This document shows positions 17,363 to 25,923 of a stretch of 64,000 nt of DNA, piece after piece. The position numbers were made by a program, and so were the translations under genes. Origin of the DNA: RUG695 sp050943135 (GTDB taxonomy: Bacteria; Planctomycetota; Planctomycetia; Pirellulales; Thermoguttaceae); the NCBI GenBank assembly GCA_050943135.1, contig JBMNOP010000009.1:1-64000 (forward strand), in the 5' to 3' direction. Under the pieces are notes generated by a model. That model searched no databases. It was not told the DNA's origin and saw only the letters and a list, made by a program, of their open reading frames with translations. How positions within the stretch are numbered: the stretch's first letter is position 1; each line of letters begins with the position of its first letter.

Positions 17363-18010
17363 AATCTTATTTCTCCTCGTTCAGACACCGCGGCCTGAAA
17401 CAGCAAAAAAAGTGAAGTGTAGGCGGGGAAGGTTGAACATGTTTATGAGAGGAAGGCCTCTTCGTGAACAATGGTATATGATGGCCGATTGGATTTCCCG
17501 AAAGGGCGAAACGCCACGCGAATGGAAAAACTCGATGATCCGCGAGGACAGCGATTTCCTGCGGTTGCGGGGAAGATAAAACAGTCGGTGCGTCGCCGGG
17601 CGTCTGAATGCTCAGAAGCACCATTCGACCAAGCCATTCTACCCTATCACCCACAAAAGAAAAAGGGGGGAGCATCGGGGGCAGGAGAGCGAATTGCCAC
17701 ATCCTTAACGACCCCCCGGCTGCGTCTTGCTTGGTACTCGGTGGCTTCGGCGGTTGAGATGCGAGGACCTCCCTCTCCCCGCTTTCGGTCGAATGGGCAA
17801 CGCTCGCACGTAACCTTACGCTATGCACCGGTAACGTCTCACAACGACGCCCCTTTGTCTTTGGTGATATCCTTCTCTACCAACGGGACAGATACGGGAC
17901 TTTACCCTTTCGGATTAACGTTTGCCGCGGGCAGCATCTCATCGCCCCCCTGCGGAGGAAAAAATCCTCCGCAGGGGGGCGATGAGATGCTGCCGATTCG
18001 CTTCGTTCGA
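17363..18010. other. Intergenic region between wza-like gene and rho
   Basis: About 650 bases with no credible gene. The reading frames on both strands lack codon bias or recognisable motifs, and I see no known RNA fold by eye. It must hold the rho operon promoter, which I could not place. Its one striking element is the perfect inverted repeat at 17930-17994, next to the end of the Wza-like gene. Confidence 0.55.
17930..17994. repeat. Perfect inverted repeat, 30-bp arms, 5-base loop
   Basis: The left arm (17930-17959) begins GGCAGCATCTCATCG and the right arm (17965-17994) is its exact reverse complement, separated by five A. It ends 16 bases past the stop of the Wza-like gene and would fold into a very stable hairpin in either transcript. 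It lacks a T-tract, so it may be a Rho-independent stop of unusual form, a 3' stabiliser or a mobile repeat unit. Confidence 0.85.
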
Positions 18011-19363
18011 TCAATCCCAGAAATCTTTCGGATTGATGTTGACGCGGATGGTGCTAAAGACAATGTTGAAGAGTGTTTCGAAGTTGGTATATTCTACCAA
18101 GATCACATCGTTCGGCTCGATGAAGATACGGCTCGACGGATCGCGAAGCGCATCGTTCTTTTTCAGCGCAATGGCAACCTGGCGTCCATCCTGGTTGCGG
18201 ATAATCAGGATGCGGCTCGGAGCCAACAAAAAGTTGCTTCTCCCGCCAGTGGAGGAATCGCCCCCACTGATCCCCGCGCCGACGCCACCGCCCGCGGTCG
18301 CGATTGCGGCAAGAACGTCGAGATCATAGTCACGCGGAATGGCATGAACACCGCCCTTGAGCATGCCGCCGGTATAGTAAACCTCGGCTTCGCGAGACTG
18401 GATGTAGATGACATCCCCGTCGCGTAGCGTGACATCGTCGCTCGTCAGGCGCGGAGGTTCCTCGTTCGGAAGAACGCGTAACGGGATACGAATGATCCCC
18501 ATATCGGGACCAAACGAATCAAGGGAACCGGTTTCGTTGTAACGGTCACTGACACTCTTGGCGAAAGCTTCGTGATCTTTCGGAAGGTAATCCCCGTCTC
18601 CGGAGTCAAATCCGCTGGTGCCGGTTTTACGTAAAATGATCAGCTCATTTTTCGCATTCAGTCCTGGCATACCGCCGGAACGGGAAAGCGCCTCGAGGAT
18701 ATCATTCTTATACATGGGAAGCTCCAGCGAAATGGCACTTCCACGTCCGACATTTCCGAAGTAGGTTTCTCCTGTCCCCTTGGTTGAGGTCAACTGGGAC
18801 GAAGAGGATGTTGTCCGTGCGGCGTCGACACCAAGGCTCAGGTCTTCACGAATCACGCAGACGTTGACCGTCCGCTTTTTGATCAACGTGACGCTAATCT
18901 TCGCCTCGCTGCCGAGGAGGCGCTTCTTGATCGTGTAGGCGGTACGAATGGCGTTCTCGGCCTCAATCAATGACATCCCCTCGATGTAGATCGGTTCAGC
19001 CAAGAGGGGAAGCGAGAGCGTTCCGTCGCTCCGAACAGGGTAAGGATATCCGGAAGCGGGTTCCTCGCTCGAATTCCCATCAACATTGTAGACCGGCGGG
19101 GGGACATCCTCACTCCCAGTAACGGTCGAAATATAGATGCCGAGTACGTCGCCGGGACCAAGAAGTTCGACCGGGGGACGATCCATACGAAGTTTGACCA
19201 TATTGATCTGCTCCATGCTCGACCGAGGTCCCGCAGTTCTCATACTGGCATAGCCAGCCACCGAGACGGTCTCGTGCCGAGGGATCGAGGTGCATCCGAC
19301 AAAAATGCCGAGGCTGACCAGACACATCAGCGAAATAAGTTTTCCGTTACAGCGTTTCGTCAT
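18011..19363 (-). CDS. Polysaccharide export lipoprotein, Wza-like (OPX family)
   Basis: A 450-residue outer-membrane lipoprotein of the polysaccharide export family, which forms the channel through which exopolysaccharide leaves the cell. The signal peptide ends in a lipobox, with Cys24 in IFVGCTS. Residues from about 67 form the export domain (ELLGPGDVLGIYI, then YPVRSDGTLSLPLL and an EAENAIRTAY helix). SLBB-like segments follow, including LRDGDVIYIQSREAEVYYTGGML. The C-terminus PNDVILVEYTN resembles the end of the family; there is no long C-terminal barrel helix as in E. coli Wza. The tyrosine autokinase gene 2.7 kb away is its natural partner, though the two are on opposite strands with rsfS-coaE between. 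The leader carries a GCCCCC/GGGGGC hairpin near 19421-19436. Confidence 0.88.
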   Translation of the reverse strand: MTKRCNGKLISLMCLVSLGIFVGCTSIPRHETVSVAGYASMRTAGPRSSMEQINMVKLRMDRPPVELLGPGDVLGIYISTVTGSEDVPPPVYNVDGNSSEEPASGYPYPVRSDGTLSLPLLAEPIYIEGMSLIEAENAIRTAYTIKKRLLGSEAKISVTLIKKRTVNVCVIREDLSLGVDAARTTSSSSQLTSTKGTGETYFGNVGRGSAISLELPMYKNDILEALSRSGGMPGLNAKNELIILRKTGTSGFDSGDGDYLPKDHEAFAKSVSDRYNETGSLDSFGPDMGIIRIPLRVLPNEEPPRLTSDDVTLRDGDVIYIQSREAEVYYTGGMLKGGVHAIPRDYDLDVLAAIATAGGGVGAGISGGDSSTGGRSNFLLAPSRILIIRNQDGRQVAIALKKNDALRDPSSRIFIEPNDVILVEYTNFETLFNIVFSTIRVNINPKDFWD

Positions 19364-19709
19364 AGCAACATCCCTGTTGTTTCTCTCTTCGAATTTCCGT
19401 TCCGAAGAATTTATGTATAGGCCCCCGACAGGGGGCTCTTATCCCGATGACATCTGATATATTCGGTTATTTATTTTCCGCACTTGCGTAAAAACCGTTA
19501 AAAACCATTAAAAGCTAAAAAACCGCTAGTTTTAGAGGATAAATTAAAATTACTATTCGGAACCCGACCGGAAATCCCCCGCCGGACTGTTGTCCCGAGG
19601 AAAAAACGCTATAATAATCCTCGATAAGTTCAATGGTTCGCGGGCGGACAAGGGGTCTCCATCGACAGAGGCTGGTATCCATAAAGCGCGAAAAGAGAAT
19701 TTAAGGAAC
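19364..19709. other. Divergent intergenic region between wza-like gene and rsfS
   Basis: Contains a GCCCCC-GACA-GGGGGC hairpin (19421-19436) in the leader of the Wza-like gene, an AT-rich block with repeated AAAAACC/TAAAAACC words (19488-19536), and a TATAAT box at 19610-19615 on the plus strand for rsfS. No gene is seen. Confidence 0.55.
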
Positions 19710-20129
19710 ATGGGAAAGACAGATAAAAAATCGTTGCCGGCCGCCGAGGAACGGGCGATGATCGCGGCGAAGATCATTGCGGAAAACAAGGGAATCGACA
19801 TCAAAATCCTTGATCTGCGAGAAATCACGCGTGTCTTCGATTTCTTTGTGATCGCCTCGGGAACAAGCCGACGGCAGCTTCATGCTATCAGCGATGAAAT
19901 CGACGACCGTTTTGGAAAAGAAATGGGGGACAAGCGACACGGGATCGAGGGTTATCAGGAGAGTCACTGGATCGTTCTTGACTACGGAGATGTCGTTGTT
20001 CACCTCTTTGAGCCGGAAAAACGTGATTTTTACGCTCTCGACGAATTTTGGGGGAGTGCCCGAGAGATTTCCTTTCCGGACACCGCCTCGGCGGCAGACA
20101 TCGACGCCGATTCCGAGTCGGATTTATGA
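19710..20129 (+). CDS. rsfS: Ribosomal silencing factor RsfS
   Basis: RsfS binds ribosomal protein L14 and blocks subunit joining when nutrients are short. The 139-residue protein shows the family pattern: AAKIIAENKGIDIKILDLRE, then VFDFFVIASGTSRRQLHAI, EGYQESHWIVLDYGDVVVHLF and the ending RDFYALDEFWGSA. The frame is open further upstream, but the ATG at 19710 is preferred because TTAAGGA precedes it and matches the family's start. A short Asp/Ser/Ala tail follows. It overlaps coaE by four bases (ATGA), implying translational coupling. Confidence 0.93.
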   Translation: MGKTDKKSLPAAEERAMIAAKIIAENKGIDIKILDLREITRVFDFFVIASGTSRRQLHAISDEIDDRFGKEMGDKRHGIEGYQESHWIVLDYGDVVVHLFEPEKRDFYALDEFWGSAREISFPDTASAADIDADSESDL

Positions 20130-20716
20130 TCGTGATCGGCATAATCGGCGGGATTGCCTCGGGGAAGAGTTTCGTCTCCGCCGAACTGGAACGCCGGGGT
20201 GCCAGAAAAATCGATGCCGATCAGATAGGACACGAGGTCCTCAAATCCCCACCCGTCAAAAAAGAGATTCGCCGTCGGTGGGGGGAATCGGTATTTCGGA
20301 ACGGAGAGGTTGATCGCCGTCTCCTAGCCGACCTTCTTTTCGGAAACGGACGACCGAGCCGCATCGCGGAACTCAATGCGATCGTCCACCCTGTCATCCT
20401 CACCGAGATCGAAGGGCGACTTGCCGCCTATCGGGCGGAGCGGGTTCCGCTCGTTGTCTTGGACGCTCCTCTTCTGTGCGAAACGGGACTCGACGCGCTT
20501 TGCGACCGAATCATTTTTGTGGACGCGTCCTTTAAGACGCGCGTTGCAAGGATTGCCGGACGCGGGTGGTCCGCAGAGGATTTGTGCTCTCGACAAACAG
20601 AGCAAATGCCGCTCGAACAGAAAAGAGCGCGAGCCGATCTGGTTATCGACAACAACGGATCGCCCGAGGCGATCCCTCCGCAGCTTGACTCGCTTTTTCC
20701 CCTGCGCAATGCTTAA
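20126..20716 (+). CDS. coaE: Dephospho-CoA kinase
   Basis: Catalyses the last step of coenzyme A synthesis, ATP-dependent phosphorylation of the 3'-hydroxyl of dephospho-CoA. The 196-residue protein opens with MIVIGIIGGIASGKSFV, containing the P-loop GGIASGKS, followed by KIDADQIGHEVL, IVHPVI and LDAPLLCETGLD. RQTEQMPLEQKRARADLVIDN near the end is typical. The ATG overlaps the rsfS stop as ATGA; an upstream in-frame start would overlap rsfS deeply and add a non-homologous stretch. Confidence 0.94.
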   Translation: MIVIGIIGGIASGKSFVSAELERRGARKIDADQIGHEVLKSPPVKKEIRRRWGESVFRNGEVDRRLLADLLFGNGRPSRIAELNAIVHPVILTEIEGRLAAYRAERVPLVVLDAPLLCETGLDALCDRIIFVDASFKTRVARIAGRGWSAEDLCSRQTEQMPLEQKRARADLVIDNNGSPEAIPPQLDSLFPLRNA

Positions 20717-20885
20717 AAACGGAATAACCACATTAACCGATTAAAGATCCTCTGAAAATCTCACTTTGAGGAATTGTTTCTGGACGAAATGTGCGATAGT
20801 TAGGATATGGGAGTGGATCGGAGGGGGTTCTCGAAAAAATTCCGGAATTTTCGGATTAACGCCTGGATTGTTTTGAGAAGTTGAG

Positions 20886-20891
20886 TATAAT
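20886..20891 (+). promoter_or_regulatory. Candidate -10 box
   Basis: A perfect TATAAT lies about 85 bases before the small exported protein gene. The -35 position is weak (TGGATT-like). Confidence 0.4.
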
Positions 20892-20974
20892 AGGGATAGT
20901 CGGAAAGTTTAACTCGTGGTTGGCAGGAGACTTTTCTCCGTGCCGCTCGATCGGGTCGGGTCGAGAGAGCCACA

Positions 20975-21757
20975 ATGTCACAGGTGATCATGATGTCGAG
21001 TTTTAAAGTAGCCTTTTTGTTTTCCGCGGTCTTAACTGCCGTCGTCTGCCTGCAAGCTTCCCTGCTTTCCGTCGAAGGAGATGCCCAGGGTAACGCTCTG
21101 GTGCAGCTCTCAACCGATTCTTCAGGTTCGACGGCAGATTATGTTACAGTTCCGCAAACCGATGGGAAGGATGTCGTTCACGTCCGGGTCTATACCGTTC
21201 CCGTCGGCGAAGACCACTACACTCCCTACGGCGGTGTCCGCGGGACATTTTCCCGTGACGGTCGCATTGTTTCGGAATTTGTGACCGACGAGAGAGGCGA
21301 ATTCACCGTTTACGATCTGCCTGCCGGCGATTGGGAGATAATGGCCGAACAGGAACGAGACGAGGTCTTCGGCGTCGGAGAGGTCACTATCTCCTACGAT
21401 GTTTTCCACGAAGACACGCTCATCATCTTCCTAAACAGGTGTGGTTTGGCGCGTTTCCCCAACGAATTTGACCCGTCGTTGCCTTTGGCCGAAAATAAGG
21501 TGAAGTACTGGCAGTATGTCAACTGCGCCGGTGTCGGCCCCGAGACGCCGCAAGATCCGAACGCCCCTCGGAATTCCGCTTCCGATGCCTACGCGACCGC
21601 ACAAAACACTTGCTGTCAGACCGGTTATGATGCCTGCAACGCCTGCGACGGTTGTTGCCAGCCTGGCTGCGGTAACGGGTTCGGAGCGCTCGGCCTGCTG
21701 GGGTTGTTAGGGCTCATCGGGCTTGCTCATCCGGTTCCACCGGTCTCACTCTTTTAG
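20975..21757 (+). CDS. Small exported protein with Cys-rich and hydrophobic C-terminus
   Basis: A protein of about 255-260 residues whose N-terminus (SSFKVAFLFSAVLTAVVCLQA) is a signal sequence. Residues 65-155 look like a carboxypeptidase-regulatory or transthyretin-like beta-sandwich (VHVRVYTVP, VTDERGEFTVYDLPAGDWEI). The C-terminal part has a cysteine cluster (CCQTGYDACNACDGCCQ) and ends in a Leu/Gly-rich hydrophobic run (GALGLLGLLGLIGLA) before a short polar end, as in some planctomycete exported proteins. The start could be the first ATG or one of two ATGs at residues 6-7, which AGGTG fits better. A strong terminator follows. The envelope location is supported; the function is unknown. 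Confidence 0.7.
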   Translation: MSQVIMMSSFKVAFLFSAVLTAVVCLQASLLSVEGDAQGNALVQLSTDSSGSTADYVTVPQTDGKDVVHVRVYTVPVGEDHYTPYGGVRGTFSRDGRIVSEFVTDERGEFTVYDLPAGDWEIMAEQERDEVFGVGEVTISYDVFHEDTLIIFLNRCGLARFPNEFDPSLPLAENKVKYWQYVNCAGVGPETPQDPNAPRNSASDAYATAQNTCCQTGYDACNACDGCCQPGCGNGFGALGLLGLLGLIGLAHPVPPVSLF

Positions 21758-21785
21758 TCTGGAAAACCGTCAACCGAATAAACAG

Positions 21786-21815
21786 ACGCGGCGGATTTTC
21801 GCCGCGTTTTTTTTT
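21786..21815 (+). terminator. Rho-independent terminator
   Basis: The stem ACGCGGCG/CGCCGCGT with a six-base loop is followed by nine T, about 30 bases after the small exported protein gene. A textbook intrinsic terminator. Confidence 0.88.
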
Positions 21816-21963
21816 CGGGAAGTCTTCTCGCTGGTCCCTCCTCTTTTCGTCAGATGTTTTTCGTCTTTTCCGCTCCGGAAAAGAAAAATCCCCCAAAACG
21901 CAAATTTTGGGCAAAGTGCAAAGATGCTTGAGCGCAAAACCTTCGACCGACCGGAAATATCTC

Positions 21964-21992
21964 TTAACATTGTGACATTTTTCCTTTATACT
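21964..21992 (+). promoter_or_regulatory. Candidate sigma70-type promoter of the autokinase gene
   Basis: TTAACA (21964-21969), a 17-base spacer and TATACT (21987-21992) match the consensus well and lie about 125 bases before the start codon. Confidence 0.6.
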
Positions 21993-22116
21993 CAGTAGTG
22001 CGGAGGTCGGCGGAAGGGGGTTCTCCGAGCCGAGCCGACACAAATCATCGACGAATCCAAAGAACGTAATATCAATCCGGAATTCAGAAATACCCCTGGT
22101 CTGAGAAAGCTGTACG

Positions 22117-24813
22117 ATGAGTAAAACAAATCGAACACCCTATTCCACCACACCAAAAAGCGTCAAGGTTATCTCACATCGCCGGGGCCAACCTGATCCG
22201 AGAGAATTCGATTTCTTCGATGTCGCGTCAATGTTGCGAAGGCAGTTTCTCGTTATTATGATTGCCACCTTCATCGGAATCGGCGCGGCATGCTACCAAT
22301 ATTCGCTGACTCCGAATAAATTTGCCTCAAACGCTTCCCTCTTTATCACCACACGCGACTCAAGCGCAATGGTCGGCGGAGGACGCGAAGGCCTGACCGA
22401 TGATTTCCGCGTAACCTCAATTCTCCCGACACTGGTGGCTATCCTCACCGGTGATGAAGTCCTGACCGCAGCCTGGAATGCAATCAGTAACGATCCGCAA
22501 AAGAGTCGATGGATTCACTCGCTCAATTTCGAAGACGGAGTGCTCATCGGACGGAGTAAATTGCGTTCAACACTCGCAGTTCATGTCGGCAGCGACACCG
22601 GAGGAGATGCCAAAAAGGCCAATGTTATCTCGGTCACCTGTGTTGGCTTAACAGCAAATGAAGCCCGTGTGATCCTCCAAGAAGTAGTTGATCAGTATAA
22701 GAAATACATGACAAACCGCCACACCGAGCAAGCCAACAGCGCAACTCAGGTCATCGAGCGTGGACGTCTCGATATGGAAAAGGGGCTGGAAGCCGCTAAC
22801 GAAGAACTTAAACGTTATATCCAAACTTCGCCGCACACATTCATTGGTGACGAGACCAACAACCCCCTTCTTACTCGGCTGCAAGACATGGAGACAAAAC
22901 TCGTCGAAATCGACTACCAGTTACTGAAGTTTCAAAACCGGCTGAGTATCGTCGAAAACGCGATTGCCGGACGTAACATCGAAACCATCCCGAACGACGA
23001 GATCATCGGCCTCCTCGGTAGCAGCGGTGAAGACGACGGCCTCGTCAGCACCATCGCAACTTTGGCCCAGGGGGGGGATCAGGACGATTTCAAAACAAGA
23101 GCGATGATTCATAGCGCCGTCGATATCCAAATGAAAGACCTGACCGAGCTCGAAATGGAAATCGCCAAACTCGCCAGTAGAGGGGTCGGGGAAGATAACC
23201 CGGAAATGAGGAGCCTTCAGCAACAGAAGAAGCTCCTTTCTCAGGCTAAAACCGATAAAACTGGACTGACCGATGATATCGCTACCACGCACAAGGTCGG
23301 GATTTTCACCTATCCGCAACTCCTGAGCACTTATGTTGACGGATTAAAAGGACGGATTGCCGAGTGTCAACAGCAACGCGACAAGATGCAAGGATTTATT
23401 GCAGATCAGGACGAACGTGTTCGCGATATCATGGAATATCGACAGACGATCGACACAATGAAATTCGCAATCGCTGCGCAGAAAGAGGCCTACCTCAACC
23501 TGGGTAAACGTCTCGACGAAGTCTCTCTGATCGGCAGCTACGGCGGTTACCAGGTCGAAATCCTCGATCCTCCGACAACCCCCCTCCGACCTTACTCTCC
23601 CAATCTGTACCTTTACCTTCTGGTCGGGGGTCTCTGCGGTGTTGCGGGCGGGGTCATCTTGGCGTTTGTGTTAGATGTCACCGACACAACCTTCCGTACT
23701 CCGGAAGAAGTCGAAACCTCGTTGGGTGTTCCGATTCTGGCACAGTTTCCGGGATTTAGCACGATCGGAAAAACAAAAACCAGAGAAATACACAAGCCGA
23801 CCCCGGTCCCAGGAGTCCCGATTCAGAAACTGGTCACATACCACCTTCCGAACTCCCCGCAGTGTGAGGTGTTCAGCGGTCTACGTACAAGACTTTTCCT
23901 GAATCCGAGCGGAGAAAATATTCAAGTTCTTCAGGGAACGAGTCCACACCCGGGAGACGGTAAAACCATGTTCATCTGCAATATGGCTATCAAAACCGCC
24001 GACGCCAATAAGAACGTCCTCCTGATCGACGGGGACATCCGGAAACCAGATATTCATAAATGGTTTAACCTGGAAAATAAAGCCGGCCTTTCCGACCTCC
24101 TGGCCGGAACCAAAACTTACGAAGAAGTCATTCAGCAGACAGCGGTGAAGAACCTCACTGTGATCACCGCGGGGATTAAACGGAAAAACCCGACAGAACT
24201 TCTTTCCGGTCCGGTTTTGGCCGATTTCATCACTCGGATGCGTGGGATTTATGACGTGATCCTCATCGACTCTTCCCCTGTACTCTACGTGTCAGACCCC
24301 TGCATCGTAGCTTCCAAAGTTGACGGAATCATTTATAATATGCGCATTCGTAGACATGGTCGTCCCGACGCAATGCAGGGAATACGTGCACTGGCAGAGG
24401 TGGGAGTGAACATCATCGGCTGCACGGTTAACTGCTACGATAAACATCGGTTTTACAATGAATTTGCCGTTTCAAAACGGAATAGTTACGGCGGTGGTTA
24501 TGGTGGCAGCTATGGTGGCAGCTATGGCGGCGGGTACGGCTACGGCGGAGGTTACGGTTACGGCGGAAGTTACGGCGGAAGTTACGGCTATGGCTACGGC
24601 GGAGGTTACGGTGGTGGCTACGGTTACGGAGTCGGCTACGGGGGCAGCTATGGAGGGGGCTACGGTTACGGCTATGGTGCCCACAGCAAACGGTATGGGA
24701 ATCGGGAATATGGTGAACGAGATGTTACCTCCACCCAGGCAAACGAGAAAGTACCCTTTCCCACACCGGATCAGCCGCGCCGTCCCGAACAAGAGGAACG
24801 CCGAACCGCTTGA
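22117..24813 (+). CDS. Wzc-like polysaccharide co-polymerase / BY-kinase with Gly-Tyr tail
   Basis: An 898-residue inner-membrane protein that combines a Wzz chain-length domain with a bacterial tyrosine kinase; such proteins control assembly and export of exopolysaccharide. After DFFDVASMLRRQF a first membrane segment (about 44-62) is followed by a long periplasmic coiled-coil region and a second membrane segment at about 505-530 (LYLLVGGLCGVAGGVILAFV). The kinase has Walker A in SPHPGDGKTM (near 610-619), Walker A' in LLIDGDIRKPD and Walker B in VILIDSSPVL. The C-terminus, where such kinases keep their autophosphorylated tyrosines, is here a 65-residue (S/G)YGG-type tract (24484-24678) with about 20 tyrosines, then a charged end. 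The likely channel partner is the Wza-like lipoprotein at 18011-19363. Confidence 0.92.
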   Translation: MSKTNRTPYSTTPKSVKVISHRRGQPDPREFDFFDVASMLRRQFLVIMIATFIGIGAACYQYSLTPNKFASNASLFITTRDSSAMVGGGREGLTDDFRVTSILPTLVAILTGDEVLTAAWNAISNDPQKSRWIHSLNFEDGVLIGRSKLRSTLAVHVGSDTGGDAKKANVISVTCVGLTANEARVILQEVVDQYKKYMTNRHTEQANSATQVIERGRLDMEKGLEAANEELKRYIQTSPHTFIGDETNNPLLTRLQDMETKLVEIDYQLLKFQNRLSIVENAIAGRNIETIPNDEIIGLLGSSGEDDGLVSTIATLAQGGDQDDFKTRAMIHSAVDIQMKDLTELEMEIAKLASRGVGEDNPEMRSLQQQKKLLSQAKTDKTGLTDDIATTHKVGIFTYPQLLSTYVDGLKGRIAECQQQRDKMQGFIADQDERVRDIMEYRQTIDTMKFAIAAQKEAYLNLGKRLDEVSLIGSYGGYQVEILDPPTTPLRPYSPNLYLYLLVGGLCGVAGGVILAFVLDVTDTTFRTPEEVETSLGVPILAQFPGFSTIGKTKTREIHKPTPVPGVPIQKLVTYHLPNSPQCEVFSGLRTRLFLNPSGENIQVLQGTSPHPGDGKTMFICNMAIKTADANKNVLLIDGDIRKPDIHKWFNLENKAGLSDLLAGTKTYEEVIQQTAVKNLTVITAGIKRKNPTELLSGPVLADFITRMRGIYDVILIDSSPVLYVSDPCIVASKVDGIIYNMRIRRHGRPDAMQGIRALAEVGVNIIGCTVNCYDKHRFYNEFAVSKRNSYGGGYGGSYGGSYGGGYGYGGGYGYGGSYGGSYGYGYGGGYGGGYGYGVGYGGSYGGGYGYGYGAHSKRYGNREYGERDVTSTQANEKVPFPTPDQPRRPEQEERRTA

Positions 24814-24830
24814 TTCTCGATAAATCCAAC

Positions 24831-24868
24831 CTCTGCCGCCCGTCGCGCCAATGCGTCGGGCGGCAGAG
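24831..24868 (+). promoter_or_regulatory. Stem-loop in the pyrB leader
   Basis: CTCTGCCGCCCG and its exact reverse complement form 12-base arms around a 14-base loop, 28 bases before the pyrB ATG and just after the autokinase stop. It has no T-tract. It could end upstream transcription or control pyrB; the sequence alone does not decide. Confidence 0.5.
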
Positions 24869-24896
24869 CAGTGTTCAGACAGCAACGGCAGAGAAT

Positions 24897-25883
24897 ATGT
24901 CAGCATCAAAAGAAACATGGGGGGCGCCTCCGACAAGTTGGACGCGCTCCCATCTTTTAGGACTTGAATCCCTTTCGAAAGAGGAAATTCTCCTTCTCCT
25001 TGATACTGCCGAGCGATTCCGCCAGGAGATTCTCGAAAAACCGCAGGAAACAGGACGCAAAATACCCCTTCTGGCTGGTCAGACGATCGCCAACCTTTTC
25101 TTTGAAAACTCCACTCGCACCAAAACAAGCTTCAGCTTGGCCGGAAGGCGGCTCGGTGCGGATGTCGTGGAATTTGCCGCTGCGACTAGCAGTCTTTCCA
25201 AAGGGGAAACGATCATCGACACCGCAAAAAATATCTTGGCGATGGGGGTTGATGCCGTGGTCATTCGGCACGGATGTCCGGGGACACCACATCTCCTTGC
25301 ACAACGGCTCGAAAACTGCTCAGTCATCAACGCCGGCGACGGCACCCACGAACACCCAACACAGGCGCTCCTCGATATCTTGACGATCCGCCGCCGATTC
25401 GGTCGGATTGCCGGTCTGACCGTCGCTCTGGTCGGTGACATTGCCCACAGCCGTACGGCAAGATCCGACATCTACGGGCTTCAGAAGCTCGGTGCCAAAG
25501 TAATCGTATGCGGTCCTTCGACGCTCGTCTCCCGGGATTGGGAAAAGGTGGGGGTCGAATACTCCTATTCACTCGACGCTATCCTACCGAGAGTCGATGT
25601 TTTCAATCTCCTTAGGATTCAGTTCGAACGGCAGGTTGTCCGTCCCTTCCCTTCGATTCGGGAATATGCGCTCCTTTATGCCATGAACAGCGATCGGCTT
25701 GCCGCCTGCAAAAAGGATGTCCTGATCATCGCTCCCGGCCCGATCAACCGCGGTGTGGAAATCACACAGCAAGTTGCCGATGGACCTCAGTCGGCGATTC
25801 TCGATCAGGTAACCAACGGGGTTGCCGTCCGTATGGCCGCCTTGTGGTTGGCCCTTTCGGCTAAAGCCAACAACCTTCGCTGA
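24897..25883 (+). CDS. pyrB: Aspartate carbamoyltransferase catalytic subunit
   Basis: Condenses carbamoyl phosphate with aspartate in the committed step of pyrimidine synthesis. The 328-residue protein contains the carbamoyl-phosphate loop FFENSTRTKTSF, then SSLSKGETIIDT, HEHPTQALLDI, a GDIAHSRTARSDI segment, and the C-terminal APGPINRGVEI and QVTNGVAVRMA. The ATG at 24897 is preferred over an upstream in-frame ATG at 24810, which overlaps the autokinase gene and would include the stem-loop. Its ribosome site is weak. pyrC follows after 40 bases, so the two form an operon. No pyrI regulatory chain is seen. Confidence 0.96.
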   Translation: MSASKETWGAPPTSWTRSHLLGLESLSKEEILLLLDTAERFRQEILEKPQETGRKIPLLAGQTIANLFFENSTRTKTSFSLAGRRLGADVVEFAAATSSLSKGETIIDTAKNILAMGVDAVVIRHGCPGTPHLLAQRLENCSVINAGDGTHEHPTQALLDILTIRRRFGRIAGLTVALVGDIAHSRTARSDIYGLQKLGAKVIVCGPSTLVSRDWEKVGVEYSYSLDAILPRVDVFNLLRIQFERQVVRPFPSIREYALLYAMNSDRLAACKKDVLIIAPGPINRGVEITQQVADGPQSAILDQVTNGVAVRMAALWLALSAKANNLR

Positions 25884-25923
25884 CCCGAATCTCCATAGAC
25901 CAATCGCAAACAATTTATAACAC

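Larger units (their letters stand above)
21758..22116. other. Intergenic region before the tyrosine autokinase gene
   Basis: Holds a strong Rho-independent terminator at 21786-21815, a good sigma70-type promoter at 21964-21992 and a leader of about 120 bases. No reading frame in it looks coding. Confidence 0.6.

Noticed and set aside
17367..17828. 153-codon minus-strand reading frame in the long gap before rho
   Set aside because: Composition is unlike neighbouring proteins and no motif or ribosome site supports it.
17471..18427. 318-codon plus-strand reading frame
   Set aside because: Half of it is antisense to the Wza-like gene and it runs through the inverted repeat; no protein features.
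24472..25128. 218-codon minus-strand reading frame with a Val/Ala-rich end
   Set aside because: Antisense to the Gly-Tyr tail and pyrB; the Val/Ala run is the reverse of the repeat.
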